Source: Oscillospiraceae bacterium (GTDB taxonomy: Bacteria; Bacillota; Clostridia; Oscillospirales; Ruminococcaceae). Taken from it: DNA of 64,000 nucleotides. The DNA lies in the NCBI GenBank assembly GCA_900752435.1, contig CAADVD010000033.1:119756-183755 (forward strand), given 5' to 3'. Shown in pieces: positions 32,956 through 38,890 of this stretch. The stretch's first letter is position 1, and every line of letters begins with the position of its first letter. The notes under the pieces are model-generated. The model was not told where the DNA came from. It ran no database searches and saw only the letters and a list, made by a program, of their open reading frames with translations. The position numbers and the translations under genes are program-made.

Positions 32956-33632
32956 ACAAGCTGACCATACCGGCCGCGCTCGGTCTGCTCGGTGCCGGTT
33001 ATTCTGTAATTCCGACGTACTACAACAAGCTGGTGAATCCCAAGGTGACGCGCCGTGTACACGGAGAACGGTGCATTGCTCTTACCTTTGATGATGGCCC
33101 CGACCCACGCTACACTGGCGCTCTGCTTGATTTGCTGAAGGAACAGCAGGTGCATGCAACCTTTTTCGTGGTCGCGAAAAAAGCAGACCAGCATCCCGAG
33201 CTCATCGACCGGATGCTGGCGGAGGGGCATGAGGTTGCGCTGCATTCCTACGAGCACGGCAACGGCCTGCTCAAGGGCTACCGCTACACCAAGCTCGATT
33301 TTGCCAAATGCGCCGCGGTGATGCGCCGCCACGGCTGGCCGGTGCGGTATTTCCGGCCGCCGTGGGGACATTCCAACCTGTTTACCGCGCACTTTGCCAA
33401 ACAGCATGACTGGAAGCTGGCGACTTGGAGTGTGATGGCGCAGGATTGGAAGGAGACGGCCACGCCGCAAATCATTGCACAGAAGTTGCTCAAACGGGTG
33501 CGTTCGGGCAGTGTCATCTGCCTGCACGATTCCGGCGGTGCAGAGGGCGCACCGGCGCGCACCATTCACGCACTGCGTCACGTTTTACCGATTTGGAAAG
33601 CACAGGGGTATCAATTCATCGGATTGGAGTGA
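32952..33632 (+). CDS. Polysaccharide deacetylase (CE4) with N-terminal anchor
   Basis: 226 residues. A weakly hydrophobic N-terminus (about 4-20) may be a signal anchor. The NodB domain has all motifs: TFDDGPD (D47-D48), the metal pair HSYEH (H98/H102), FRPPWG (near 136) and LHDSGG near the C-terminus. It removes N- or O-acetyl groups from a glycan; peptidoglycan or a membrane-linked sugar are both possible. It overlaps the glycosyltransferase gene by 4 nt and is coupled to the next gene, whose ribosome site lies in its last codons. Confidence 0.88.
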   Translation: MNKLTIPAALGLLGAGYSVIPTYYNKLVNPKVTRRVHGERCIALTFDDGPDPRYTGALLDLLKEQQVHATFFVVAKKADQHPELIDRMLAEGHEVALHSYEHGNGLLKGYRYTKLDFAKCAAVMRRHGWPVRYFRPPWGHSNLFTAHFAKQHDWKLATWSVMAQDWKETATPQIIAQKLLKRVRSGSVICLHDSGGAEGAPARTIHALRHVLPIWKAQGYQFIGLE

Positions 33633-33639
33633 AGCAACA

Positions 33640-34728
33640 ATGAAGCAAAAGAAAGAACGCAAAAGTTACTGGGGAAGTCTGTTGCTGATGGCTGTTTTGG
33701 CCGCCGTGACGTTCTATATTTTCTTAAAAGACAATTCGCTGGAAGACCTCGTTCAAGTCATTCGGCAGGCGAATCCGCTGTTTATCGGATTGGGATTGGC
33801 GGCGATGCTCGGGTTTATCGCCTGCGAGGCGGTCAGTGTGCGTACCGTGCTGAACTCGCTGGGACAGAAGCTGTCATTTCGGCGGTGCTATAAGTATGCG
33901 TTTGTGGCGTTTTATTACAGTTCCATCACACCGGCGTCGTCCGGCGGTCAGCCGATGCAGCTCTATCACATGAAAAAGGATGGCTTGAATCTTTCGTTTG
34001 GTTCGCTGACTATTCTCATCATCGTGTTTGTCTATCAGATTGCGGAGTTGGGCTTCGGGCTGGTGATGTTCTTTCTGAAACCGTCGCTCATTATGGAGAA
34101 CCTCCACGGCATGGGGATTCTGCTTCTTTACGGCGTGCTGTTCAACGCCGTGCTTTTGACGATTATGCTGATGGCGGTGTTCTCCAAAACGCTGTCCAAA
34201 AAGCTGGTCAACGGTGCGGTGCATCTGCTCACGAAGCTGAAAATCCTCAAGCATCCCGAAACCGTGCTGGAATCCGTGAATCACCAAATTGAGGAATACC
34301 AGCAGGGCGCGGCGCACATTCGTACGCATCCGGTGATTTTGATCCAGGTGCTGTTGCTGACGTTCCTGCAATTGGCGTGCTCGTTCATCGTGCCGTATTT
34401 TGTCTACAAGGCGTTTGGCTTGAACGGATACAGTGTGCTGGATGTGCTGGCGATTCAGTCCATGCTGACCTTGGCGGTGGGGTCGCTTCCTCTGCCGGGT
34501 GCGGTGGGCGCTTCAGAAAGCGGTTTTATGATGCTGTACAAAATCTTTTTCCCAGCGCAGATGCTGCTTCCGGCAATGCTCTTGAGCCGTGGCATCAGTT
34601 TTTATGCAATGCTGCTCATCAGCGGCGTGGTAGCCATTGCCGCCCAGCTTCTCCTCAGCCGCCAGCCCATTCCCAAAGCATGTTCGCTCAGCGGCCGAGC
34701 CGCCGCTTCTCAGCGAGATTTTAACTGA
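33640..34728 (+). CDS. Lysylphosphatidylglycerol synthase TM-region/UPF0104 family flippase-like protein
   Basis: 362-residue integral membrane protein with about eight helices, homologous to the membrane half of MprF (LPG_synthase_TM) without the soluble synthase domain. Family marks are YKYAFVAFYYSSITPASSGGQPMQ (conserved P-x-x-x-GG), VLAIQSMLTLAVGSLPLPGAVGASE and a final helix bundle. Stand-alone members are thought to flip or move lipids. The ATG at 33640 has GGAGTGA 7 nt upstream; the longer frame from 33475 lies inside the deacetylase gene. Neighbours suggest it handles the glycolipid product. Confidence 0.85.
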   Translation: MKQKKERKSYWGSLLLMAVLAAVTFYIFLKDNSLEDLVQVIRQANPLFIGLGLAAMLGFIACEAVSVRTVLNSLGQKLSFRRCYKYAFVAFYYSSITPASSGGQPMQLYHMKKDGLNLSFGSLTILIIVFVYQIAELGFGLVMFFLKPSLIMENLHGMGILLLYGVLFNAVLLTIMLMAVFSKTLSKKLVNGAVHLLTKLKILKHPETVLESVNHQIEEYQQGAAHIRTHPVILIQVLLLTFLQLACSFIVPYFVYKAFGLNGYSVLDVLAIQSMLTLAVGSLPLPGAVGASESGFMMLYKIFFPAQMLLPAMLLSRGISFYAMLLISGVVAIAAQLLLSRQPIPKACSLSGRAAASQRDFN

Positions 34729-34757
34729 CCATTTTATAATTCAACGGAGTGAATCCG

Positions 34758-35495
34758 ATGCAGACTGAAAATTACTTGACAAAATCAAACCAAACCGTTC
34801 CCCAAAACGCGGAGCGTCCTTTTGCTTACGGGCTTTGTGCCAGTAAGCTTTTTTGGGTGTTTGTGGTAGCCAGTGTTTTGGGCTTTGCGGTGGAAACGTT
34901 CTGGTGCTGGATTCGTACCGGTCATTTTGAAATGCGCACAGCGCTGGTGGTTGGGATGTTCATTCCGGTGTATGGGCTGGGGGCGGTGGCGATGACCGTT
35001 TGCCTGCATCCGTTGTCGAATGCGCGATTCCTTTGGATTTTTCTGGGGAGCGCGCTCATCGGAGCGGCGGTGGAATATGGGTGCAGTCTGTTTCAGGAGC
35101 TGGCGTTCGGCACGGTATCGTGGGATTATAGCGATATGTCATGGAACTTGGGCGGCCGCGTCAACCTGCGGTATTCGTTTTTCTGGGGTATCTTGGGCGT
35201 CGTGTGGCTCAAAGCATGGTATCCGGCTTTGTCGCGCGGCATCGAACGGATTCCAAAGCGGATTGGGCGGCCGCTGACCGGTGCGCTGGCGGTGCTGTTG
35301 GTTCTGGATATGATGCTTTCCGCCGCCGCAGTGGCGAGGAAAACACAACGGCATGAGGGATTTCCGCCAGCCAATTCGTTTGAGGTGTTTCTCGACCGGA
35401 CGTTCAGCGACCGGTATTTGGATTGGGTGTATCCCAACATGGAATTTGTGCAGGAGCTGGATGTGCAAAAAGGAGAGCCGCTTCCGGAAACTTGA
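34758..35495 (+). CDS. PF06541-type multi-pass membrane protein (putative ABC-transporter type IV)
   Basis: 245 residues with four or five membrane helices. The motif GGRVNLRYSFFWG (near 135-147) and early FWCWIRTGHFEMR and GMFIPVYGLG are characteristic of the PF06541 family annotated as putative ABC-transporter type IV proteins. Its real role is unknown; related proteins sit near envelope or stress genes. The ATG at 34758 is 5 nt after GGAGTGA; a GTG at 34749 is the other option. It is the last gene of the 31.8-35.5 kb cassette, 29 nt after the flippase-like gene. Confidence 0.8.
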   Translation: MQTENYLTKSNQTVPQNAERPFAYGLCASKLFWVFVVASVLGFAVETFWCWIRTGHFEMRTALVVGMFIPVYGLGAVAMTVCLHPLSNARFLWIFLGSALIGAAVEYGCSLFQELAFGTVSWDYSDMSWNLGGRVNLRYSFFWGILGVVWLKAWYPALSRGIERIPKRIGRPLTGALAVLLVLDMMLSAAAVARKTQRHEGFPPANSFEVFLDRTFSDRYLDWVYPNMEFVQELDVQKGEPLPET

Positions 35496-35501
35496 TAACA
35501 T

Positions 35502-35548
35502 AAAAGCAACCCCATTAGTCAGTGACCGACTGATGGGGTGCTTTTCTG
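35502..35548 (+). terminator. Terminator after the glycolipid cassette
   Basis: AAAAGCAACCCCAT (35502-35515) pairs with ATGGGGTGCTTTT (35533-35545) with one bulged base; inner TAGTC/GACTG pairing; then TCTGT. Confidence 0.7.
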
Positions 35549-35558
35549 TAAAAAGACC

Positions 35559-35588
35559 TTGACAAATAGGTTTGACTTAATTTATAAT
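35559..35588 (+). promoter_or_regulatory. Promoter of mini-regulator 1
   Basis: TTGACA (35559-35564), 18-bp spacer, TATAAT (35583-35588). Confidence 0.8.
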
Positions 35589-35605
35589 TAGGTAGGACCT
35601 ATTTG
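35563..35605 (+). promoter_or_regulatory. Operator pair of mini-regulator 1
   Basis: Inverted half-sites CAAATAGGT (35563-35571) and ACCTATTTG (35597-35605), perfect 9-bp arms. One touches the -35 box, the other begins 9 nt after the -10 box. Confidence 0.6.
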
Positions 35606-35621
35606 AAAAGGAGGTATTGGA

Positions 35622-35810
35622 TTGGAAGTAGGGAAGAAAAGAGGTCCGAAAACCGATAATCCCAAAACCTATAAAGTTGCGGCTAAACTAGACCAAGAAT
35701 CAAAAGATATTTTGGATAGTTACAGTAAGCAAGAAGAAGTTTCTGCATCAGAATGCATACGGCGCGGGATTAAACGTTTAAAATCAGACCTGAAAAACGA
35801 AGAGAGATAG
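35622..35810 (+). CDS. Mini regulator 1, ribbon-helix-helix-like
   Basis: 62-residue basic protein. A Lys/Arg/Pro-rich start (GKKRGPKTDNPKTY) is followed by a short beta-like strand (YKVAAKLD) and two helices (QESKDILDSYSKQE; SASECIRRGIKRLKSDL). This strand-helix-helix layout fits CopG/Arc DNA-binding proteins. The start is TTG at 35622 with AAGGAGG 8 nt upstream. It has a perfect promoter with flanking inverted half-sites, so autorepression is likely. A paralogue with the same layout follows 196 nt downstream. Confidence 0.65.
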   Translation: MEVGKKRGPKTDNPKTYKVAAKLDQESKDILDSYSKQEEVSASECIRRGIKRLKSDLKNEER

Positions 35811-35886
35811 CTGAAATTATAAATGATTCACAGAAGTTTGTAGTGCAATTATTGTAAACATATGAGGGCAAATCATTAAATATTAT

Positions 35887-35936
35887 AAGCAAAATCCCAT
35901 CAGCGGGTATACATGGCTGATGGGATTGCTTTTTAC
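35887..35936 (+). terminator. Terminator after mini-regulator 1
   Basis: TCCCATCAGC pairs with GCTGATGGGA (10 bp), extended by AAGCAA/TTGCTT across a 2-nt bulge, then TTTTTACTTT. Confidence 0.75.
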
Positions 35937-35946
35937 TTTAAGGCTC

Positions 35947-35975
35947 TTGACTTAGGGTTGTCCTTACTATATAAT
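35947..35975 (+). promoter_or_regulatory. Promoter of mini-regulator 2
   Basis: TTGACT (35947-35952), 17-bp spacer, TATAAT (35970-35975). Confidence 0.8.
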
Positions 35976-35991
35976 TAAGATAGCCCTAAGT
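35950..35991 (+). promoter_or_regulatory. Operator pair of mini-regulator 2
   Basis: Inverted half-sites ACTTAGGG (35950-35957) and CCCTAAGT (35984-35991). Their positions relative to -35 and -10 equal those of unit 1, but the sequence differs; only the TAGG/CCTA core is shared. Confidence 0.6.
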
Positions 35992-36005
35992 AGGGAGGTG
36001 GCATT

Positions 36006-36182
36006 TTGGGCACCAAAAAAATGGGTCGGCCAACCGATAATCCTAAACCATACAAAATAGCAGTAAAGCTCGACCAAGAGGCAAAAGACATTTTAGACGC
36101 TTACTGTAAACAAGAATCCGTTTCCATCATGGAAGCGGCAAGGCGCGGGATTAAACGTTTAAAACCAGACCTGAAAAAATGA
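36006..36182 (+). CDS. Mini regulator 2, ribbon-helix-helix-like paralogue
   Basis: 58-residue paralogue of the protein at 35622. Start TTG at 36006 after GGGAGGTGGCAT, then GTKKMGRPTDNPKPYKIAV, KLDQEAKDILDAYCKQE and ARRGIKRLKPDLKK before the TGA at 36180. Shared with unit 1 are TDNPK, KLDQE-KDILD-Y-KQE and RRGIKRLK-DLK; the middle of the second helix (SIMEAA versus SASECI) and the N-terminal tail differ most. It is probably a DNA-binding autorepressor with its own operator. The gene is too short for usual ORF cut-offs and could be missed in annotation. Confidence 0.65.
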   Translation: MGTKKMGRPTDNPKPYKIAVKLDQEAKDILDAYCKQESVSIMEAARRGIKRLKPDLKK

Positions 36183-36184
36183 AA

Positions 36185-36221
36185 AGAAGCGGCGTTCCCT
36201 CACAAAGAACCCACCGCTTCT
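36185..36221 (+). terminator. Hairpin after mini-regulator 2
   Basis: AGAAGCGG (36185-36192) with CCGCTTCT (36214-36221), inner GTTC/GAAC pairing. No T tract follows, so termination is uncertain. Confidence 0.35.
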
Positions 36222-36333
36222 TCCACACAGCAACCATTCCCAAAAGAACGATTACAGCGTAAATATTATACCATGCTCTGTGCGTTCTTTGCAAGGAATT
36301 GTCGCGCGATTTTACGAAAGGAAGCACAAAAAT

Positions 36334-36621
36334 ATGATTGTTCGTCAGCTAAGCCCAATACAATATGACCGCCTGCACCAAGACCTGATTCAAAAAGCGC
36401 AGACGCAACCCTTGGAAGCGAGCTACACCGTCCACATGTGCGTTGACGGCGCTTCGTATGCGGTAAAAATCCAGCCCGAAAGCCGATACCGCATGGCTGT
36501 TCTGCAAGCTCATCGCATTTTCCGCGAGGAAGACGGACAGGAGTTTGAACTGATTACGCAAAACGTCATTCTGTCCGCACTGTTGGAGCTTTTGATTTAC
36601 CAAGGTGTTTCCGCATCCTAG
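36334..36621 (+). CDS. Hypothetical protein, 95 aa
   Basis: 95-residue soluble protein that I do not recognise. The predicted layout is helix (SPIQYDRLHQDLIQKAQ), two strands (SYTVHMCVDG, SYAVKIQP), then helices (RMAVLQAHRIFREEDG; ITQNVILSALLELLIYQ). Start ATG at 36334 with AAAGGAAG upstream. A candidate -10 (TATTATACC, near 36268) lies upstream. Codon use and the ribosome site support a real gene. A 13-bp-stem terminator follows. Isolated between the mini-regulators and the HPr-like gene. Confidence 0.55.
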   Translation: MIVRQLSPIQYDRLHQDLIQKAQTQPLEASYTVHMCVDGASYAVKIQPESRYRMAVLQAHRIFREEDGQEFELITQNVILSALLELLIYQGVSAS

Positions 36622-36660
36622 GCCATTTTTGCAAAGACTGCAACAACGCTGTCAATACAA

Positions 36661-36714
36661 AAAATTCCCTCCGTTTTTGGGCGGAGGGAATTTTAGCCTT
36701 TCGGGCTTTATTTT
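36661..36714. terminator. Bidirectional terminator between the 95-aa gene and the HPr-like gene
   Basis: Perfect 13-bp stem AAAATTCCCTCCG (36661-36673) with CGGAGGGAATTTT (36682-36694). On the minus strand it is followed by T6. On the plus strand a second small hairpin AGCC-GGCT ends in TTATTTT. Confidence 0.8.
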
Positions 36715-36938
36715 ACGATGTAATCTTTGATATCTTCAAAGAACGCCGCGCCATCTTCGGTGTGTGCTTCCAGCGTAATCGGTTTGGACAGATCCAGACT
36801 GAAAATACCCATGATGGATTTTGCGTCGATGGCATATCTGCCGGAAATCAAGTCAACATCAAAATCGTATTTGACAACGGTGTTGACGAACGCTTTGACA
36901 TCGTTGATGGTGTTCAATAAAATTTGCGTGGTTTTCAT
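36708..36938 (-). CDS. HPr-like protein without the phospho-acceptor histidine
   Basis: 76-residue protein with the HPr fold signature in its second half (ISGRYAIDAKSIMGIFSLDLSKPI) and a typical end (AFFEDIKDYIVK). The N-terminal active-site loop of PTS HPr (GLHARPA) is missing: the region reads INDVKAFVNTVVKYDFDVDL and has no His. The segment around Ser in KSIMG corresponds to HPr Ser46, so it could act like Crh, as a regulatory partner controlled by HPr kinase, not as a phosphocarrier. The ATG at 36938 follows AAAAGAGG. The transcript starts near 37123 and has a long structured leader. Confidence 0.8.
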   Translation of the reverse strand: MKTTQILLNTINDVKAFVNTVVKYDFDVDLISGRYAIDAKSIMGIFSLDLSKPITLEAHTEDGAAFFEDIKDYIVK

Positions 36939-36969
36939 AATAAGCCTCTTTTCTCCGCCGACACATAAA

Positions 36970-37123
36970 ATAGTAATTGCATGCAACGCCAAATATCGGC
37001 GGTAACCTGACATTGCAAAGCAAAGCTGTGGGTCATGCCCACAAGGCGAGCTGAAACAAATGCTCAGCTGAAGACCTCCCACTACAAGCAAATACCCAAA
37101 GGCAAACTATGGATATTTACTAT
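36970..37123 (-). ncRNA. Candidate structured leader RNA or small RNA upstream of the HPr-like gene
   Basis: Reading the minus strand from the predicted start, the 5' ATAGTAA (37123-37117) can pair with TTACTAT (36976-36970), and AATATC (37117-37112) with GATATT (36997-36992). This closes an element of about 150 nt. Inside are hairpins AGCTGA-TCAGCT and TGTGGG-CATGA-CCCACA and G-rich single strands (GTGGGAGG). A T4 follows the closing arm. Size and closed shape recall 6S-type RNAs or a riboswitch, but I could not match a known class. Confidence 0.4.
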
Positions 37124-37129
37124 AATTTA

Positions 37130-37158
37130 AATATAGCAAATGATTTCTTTTAAGTCAA
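37130..37158 (-). promoter_or_regulatory. Promoter of the HPr-like transcript
   Basis: Minus strand TTGACT (37158-37153), 17-bp spacer, TATATT (37135-37130). Confidence 0.75.
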
Positions 37159-37165
37159 CTGCTAA

Positions 37166-37194
37166 TTGTAAAAACGCCAGAAATCTATTATAAT
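37166..37194 (+). promoter_or_regulatory. Promoter candidate for mtaB
   Basis: TTGTAA (37166-37171), 17-bp spacer, TATAAT (37189-37194), reading into a leader of about 265 nt. Confidence 0.65.
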
Positions 37195-37464
37195 ACTAAA
37201 TATATAAAAACGAATTTGTGTAAATTGGCCATTGCTTTTTCGCCGAAACTGCCAAATCGAACGGAACAAGAATGGATTTTCTAGGTTAATTTATGCCGCC
37301 AGAAACAGAAGCATTGTGAAGGATTCGTCATTTTTGACGATGGGTATTCCATATAATACCAATTTTTATTTCACATTGCTATTTTTTTGTCGGCAAAATG
37401 CCCATTGGCCGGGAATACCCGAAAAAAGCAGGGAAGGGAATCCCTGCACAGAAAGGAATCTCTT

Positions 37465-38763
37465 ATGCGAGTTGGATTTTACACCTTGGGATGTAAGGTC
37501 AATCAATACGAAACGGAAGTCCTGCGCTCCAAATTTGCCGAGCAGGGCTTTGACATCGTGTCCGACGAGGATACGGCGGATGTGTACGTCATCAATTCCT
37601 GCACGGTGACGGCGTCCGGTGACAAAAAGACGCGCCAGATTCTGCACCGGCTCAAACGGCAGAATCCGGATGCGCTGATTGCGCTGACCGGCTGTATGCC
37701 GCAGGCGTTTCCGGACAAAGCTTCTGTGTTGACGGAAGCGCAGGTTATCACCGGTGCGTCCAACCGCGCCGCAGTGGTGGAGGACGTCAAACGGGCGCTG
37801 ATTACCGGCGAGCGCGTTGTGGACATTGTTCCGCATCAGCGCAATGAAGCATTTGAAGCGATGAAAGCCGTTCGGTTCACGGAGAAAACGCGTGCGTTTG
37901 TCAAAATTGAGGATGGATGCGATCGCTGGTGCTCCTACTGCATCATCCCAAAAGCGCGCGGACCGGTTCGCAGCAAGCCGCTGGACGAGCTGAAAGCCGA
38001 GGTGGAGGAGCTGGTGCAAAATGGCTACCAGGAGATGGTGTTGGTCGGCATCAATTTGTCCTCTTACGGCAAGGAGTGCGGACTGCGCTTGATTGACGCG
38101 GTGGAGTTGGTGTGCGGGATTGAGGGAGTGACGCGCGTGCGCTTGGGCTCGCTGGAGCCGGAACTGCTGAGCGACGACGATTTGCGGCGGATGGCGGCAC
38201 AGCCAAAGTTTTGTCCGCAGTTTCATTTGTCGCTCCAGAGCGGGTGCGACGAAACTTTGAAGCGCATGAACCGGCATTACGATACAGCGTTTTATGACGA
38301 TTTGGTACAGCGTCTGCGCGCGCTGTTTCCCGACTGTGCCATTACGACGGATATTATGGTGGGCTTTGCCGGAGAGACGGAGGAAGAATTTGCACAGTCG
38401 CTGGCGTTTGCTGAGCATGTGCAGTTTGCAAAGGCACATGTGTTTGCCTATTCGATTCGCGAGGGTACGCGCGCCGCAAAGCTGTCCGGACAGCTCGACC
38501 GGCGCACCAAAGAGGAACGCAGCCGCAGGATGATGGAGGTGACCGCCGCCACCCGTACCGCGTTTTTGAACGCGCAGATTGGACGCGTGTATGACGTGCT
38601 GTTTGAGTGCACCGTGACCGAAGAGGGCACGGAGGGTTATACGAAAAATTACATTCCGGTATTTGTGAAATCTGAGCGGCCGCTCAGCCGAAATGTGCAT
38701 CCGGTGCGCATCACCGCTGTCCGCAGTGACCATTGCATTGGCGAATTGCTGGATTCCGAATAA
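37465..38763 (+). CDS. mtaB: tRNA (N6-threonylcarbamoyladenosine-37) methylthiotransferase
   Basis: Radical SAM methylthiotransferase that converts t6A37 to ms2t6A37 in ANN-decoding tRNAs. Of 432 residues, the N-terminal UPF0004 domain has cluster Cys 10 (TLGCKVNQYE), 46 (INSCTVT) and 77 (LTGCMPQ). The radical SAM CxxxCxxC is at 152/156/159 (GCDRWCSYC). The C-terminal part includes a TRAM-like RNA-binding domain. TLGCKVN and the single-gene context favour MtaB over MiaB. The ATG at 37465 follows AAAGGAATCTCTT. Confidence 0.93.
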   Translation: MRVGFYTLGCKVNQYETEVLRSKFAEQGFDIVSDEDTADVYVINSCTVTASGDKKTRQILHRLKRQNPDALIALTGCMPQAFPDKASVLTEAQVITGASNRAAVVEDVKRALITGERVVDIVPHQRNEAFEAMKAVRFTEKTRAFVKIEDGCDRWCSYCIIPKARGPVRSKPLDELKAEVEELVQNGYQEMVLVGINLSSYGKECGLRLIDAVELVCGIEGVTRVRLGSLEPELLSDDDLRRMAAQPKFCPQFHLSLQSGCDETLKRMNRHYDTAFYDDLVQRLRALFPDCAITTDIMVGFAGETEEEFAQSLAFAEHVQFAKAHVFAYSIREGTRAAKLSGQLDRRTKEERSRRMMEVTAATRTAFLNAQIGRVYDVLFECTVTEEGTEGYTKNYIPVFVKSERPLSRNVHPVRITAVRSDHCIGELLDSE

Positions 38764-38803
38764 ATTTTGATGGGAAATTCAGCGGAGGCGTAGTATTTTC
38801 GTC

Positions 38804-38832
38804 ACTTTCCAAAAAATCTATGGAAGTTTTTT
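38804..38832 (+). terminator. Terminator after mtaB
   Basis: ACTTTCCA (38804-38811) pairs with TGGAAGT (38821-38827) with one bulge, followed by T6. Confidence 0.6.
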
Positions 38833-38840
38833 AGAATATT

Positions 38841-38849
38841 TGTTATAAT
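38841..38849 (+). promoter_or_regulatory. Extended -10 element of purL
   Basis: TGTTATAAT, i.e. a TGn extension plus TATAAT (38844-38849), 42 nt before the purL start. The -35 (TGGAAG) is poor. No purine riboswitch was seen. Confidence 0.5.
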
Positions 38850-38890
38850 GATTAGTAATGGATATTTATATTAATATAGGAGTGTGTCAC

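Larger units (their letters stand above)
36939..37464. other. Divergent intergenic region between the HPr-like gene and mtaB
   Basis: About 525 nt without a protein gene. It holds back-to-back promoters for both directions (their -35 boxes only 7 nt apart), a structured leader on the minus side, and an mtaB leader of about 265 nt on the plus side. That leader contains hairpins TCGTCA-TTTT-TGACGA (37325-37340), GGTATT/AATACC just after it, and GCAGGGA/TCCCTGC (37428-37447). The last hairpin is followed by T6 only on the minus strand. Confidence 0.5.

Noticed and set aside
37428..37447. Minus-strand terminator GCAGGGA/TCCCTGC followed by T6
   Set aside because: No minus-strand gene ends here, so it is reported only as a hairpin of the mtaB leader.
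38764..38890. Purine riboswitch before purL
   Set aside because: The gap is short and holds only a terminator and an extended -10 box; no aptamer-like three-way junction could be drawn.
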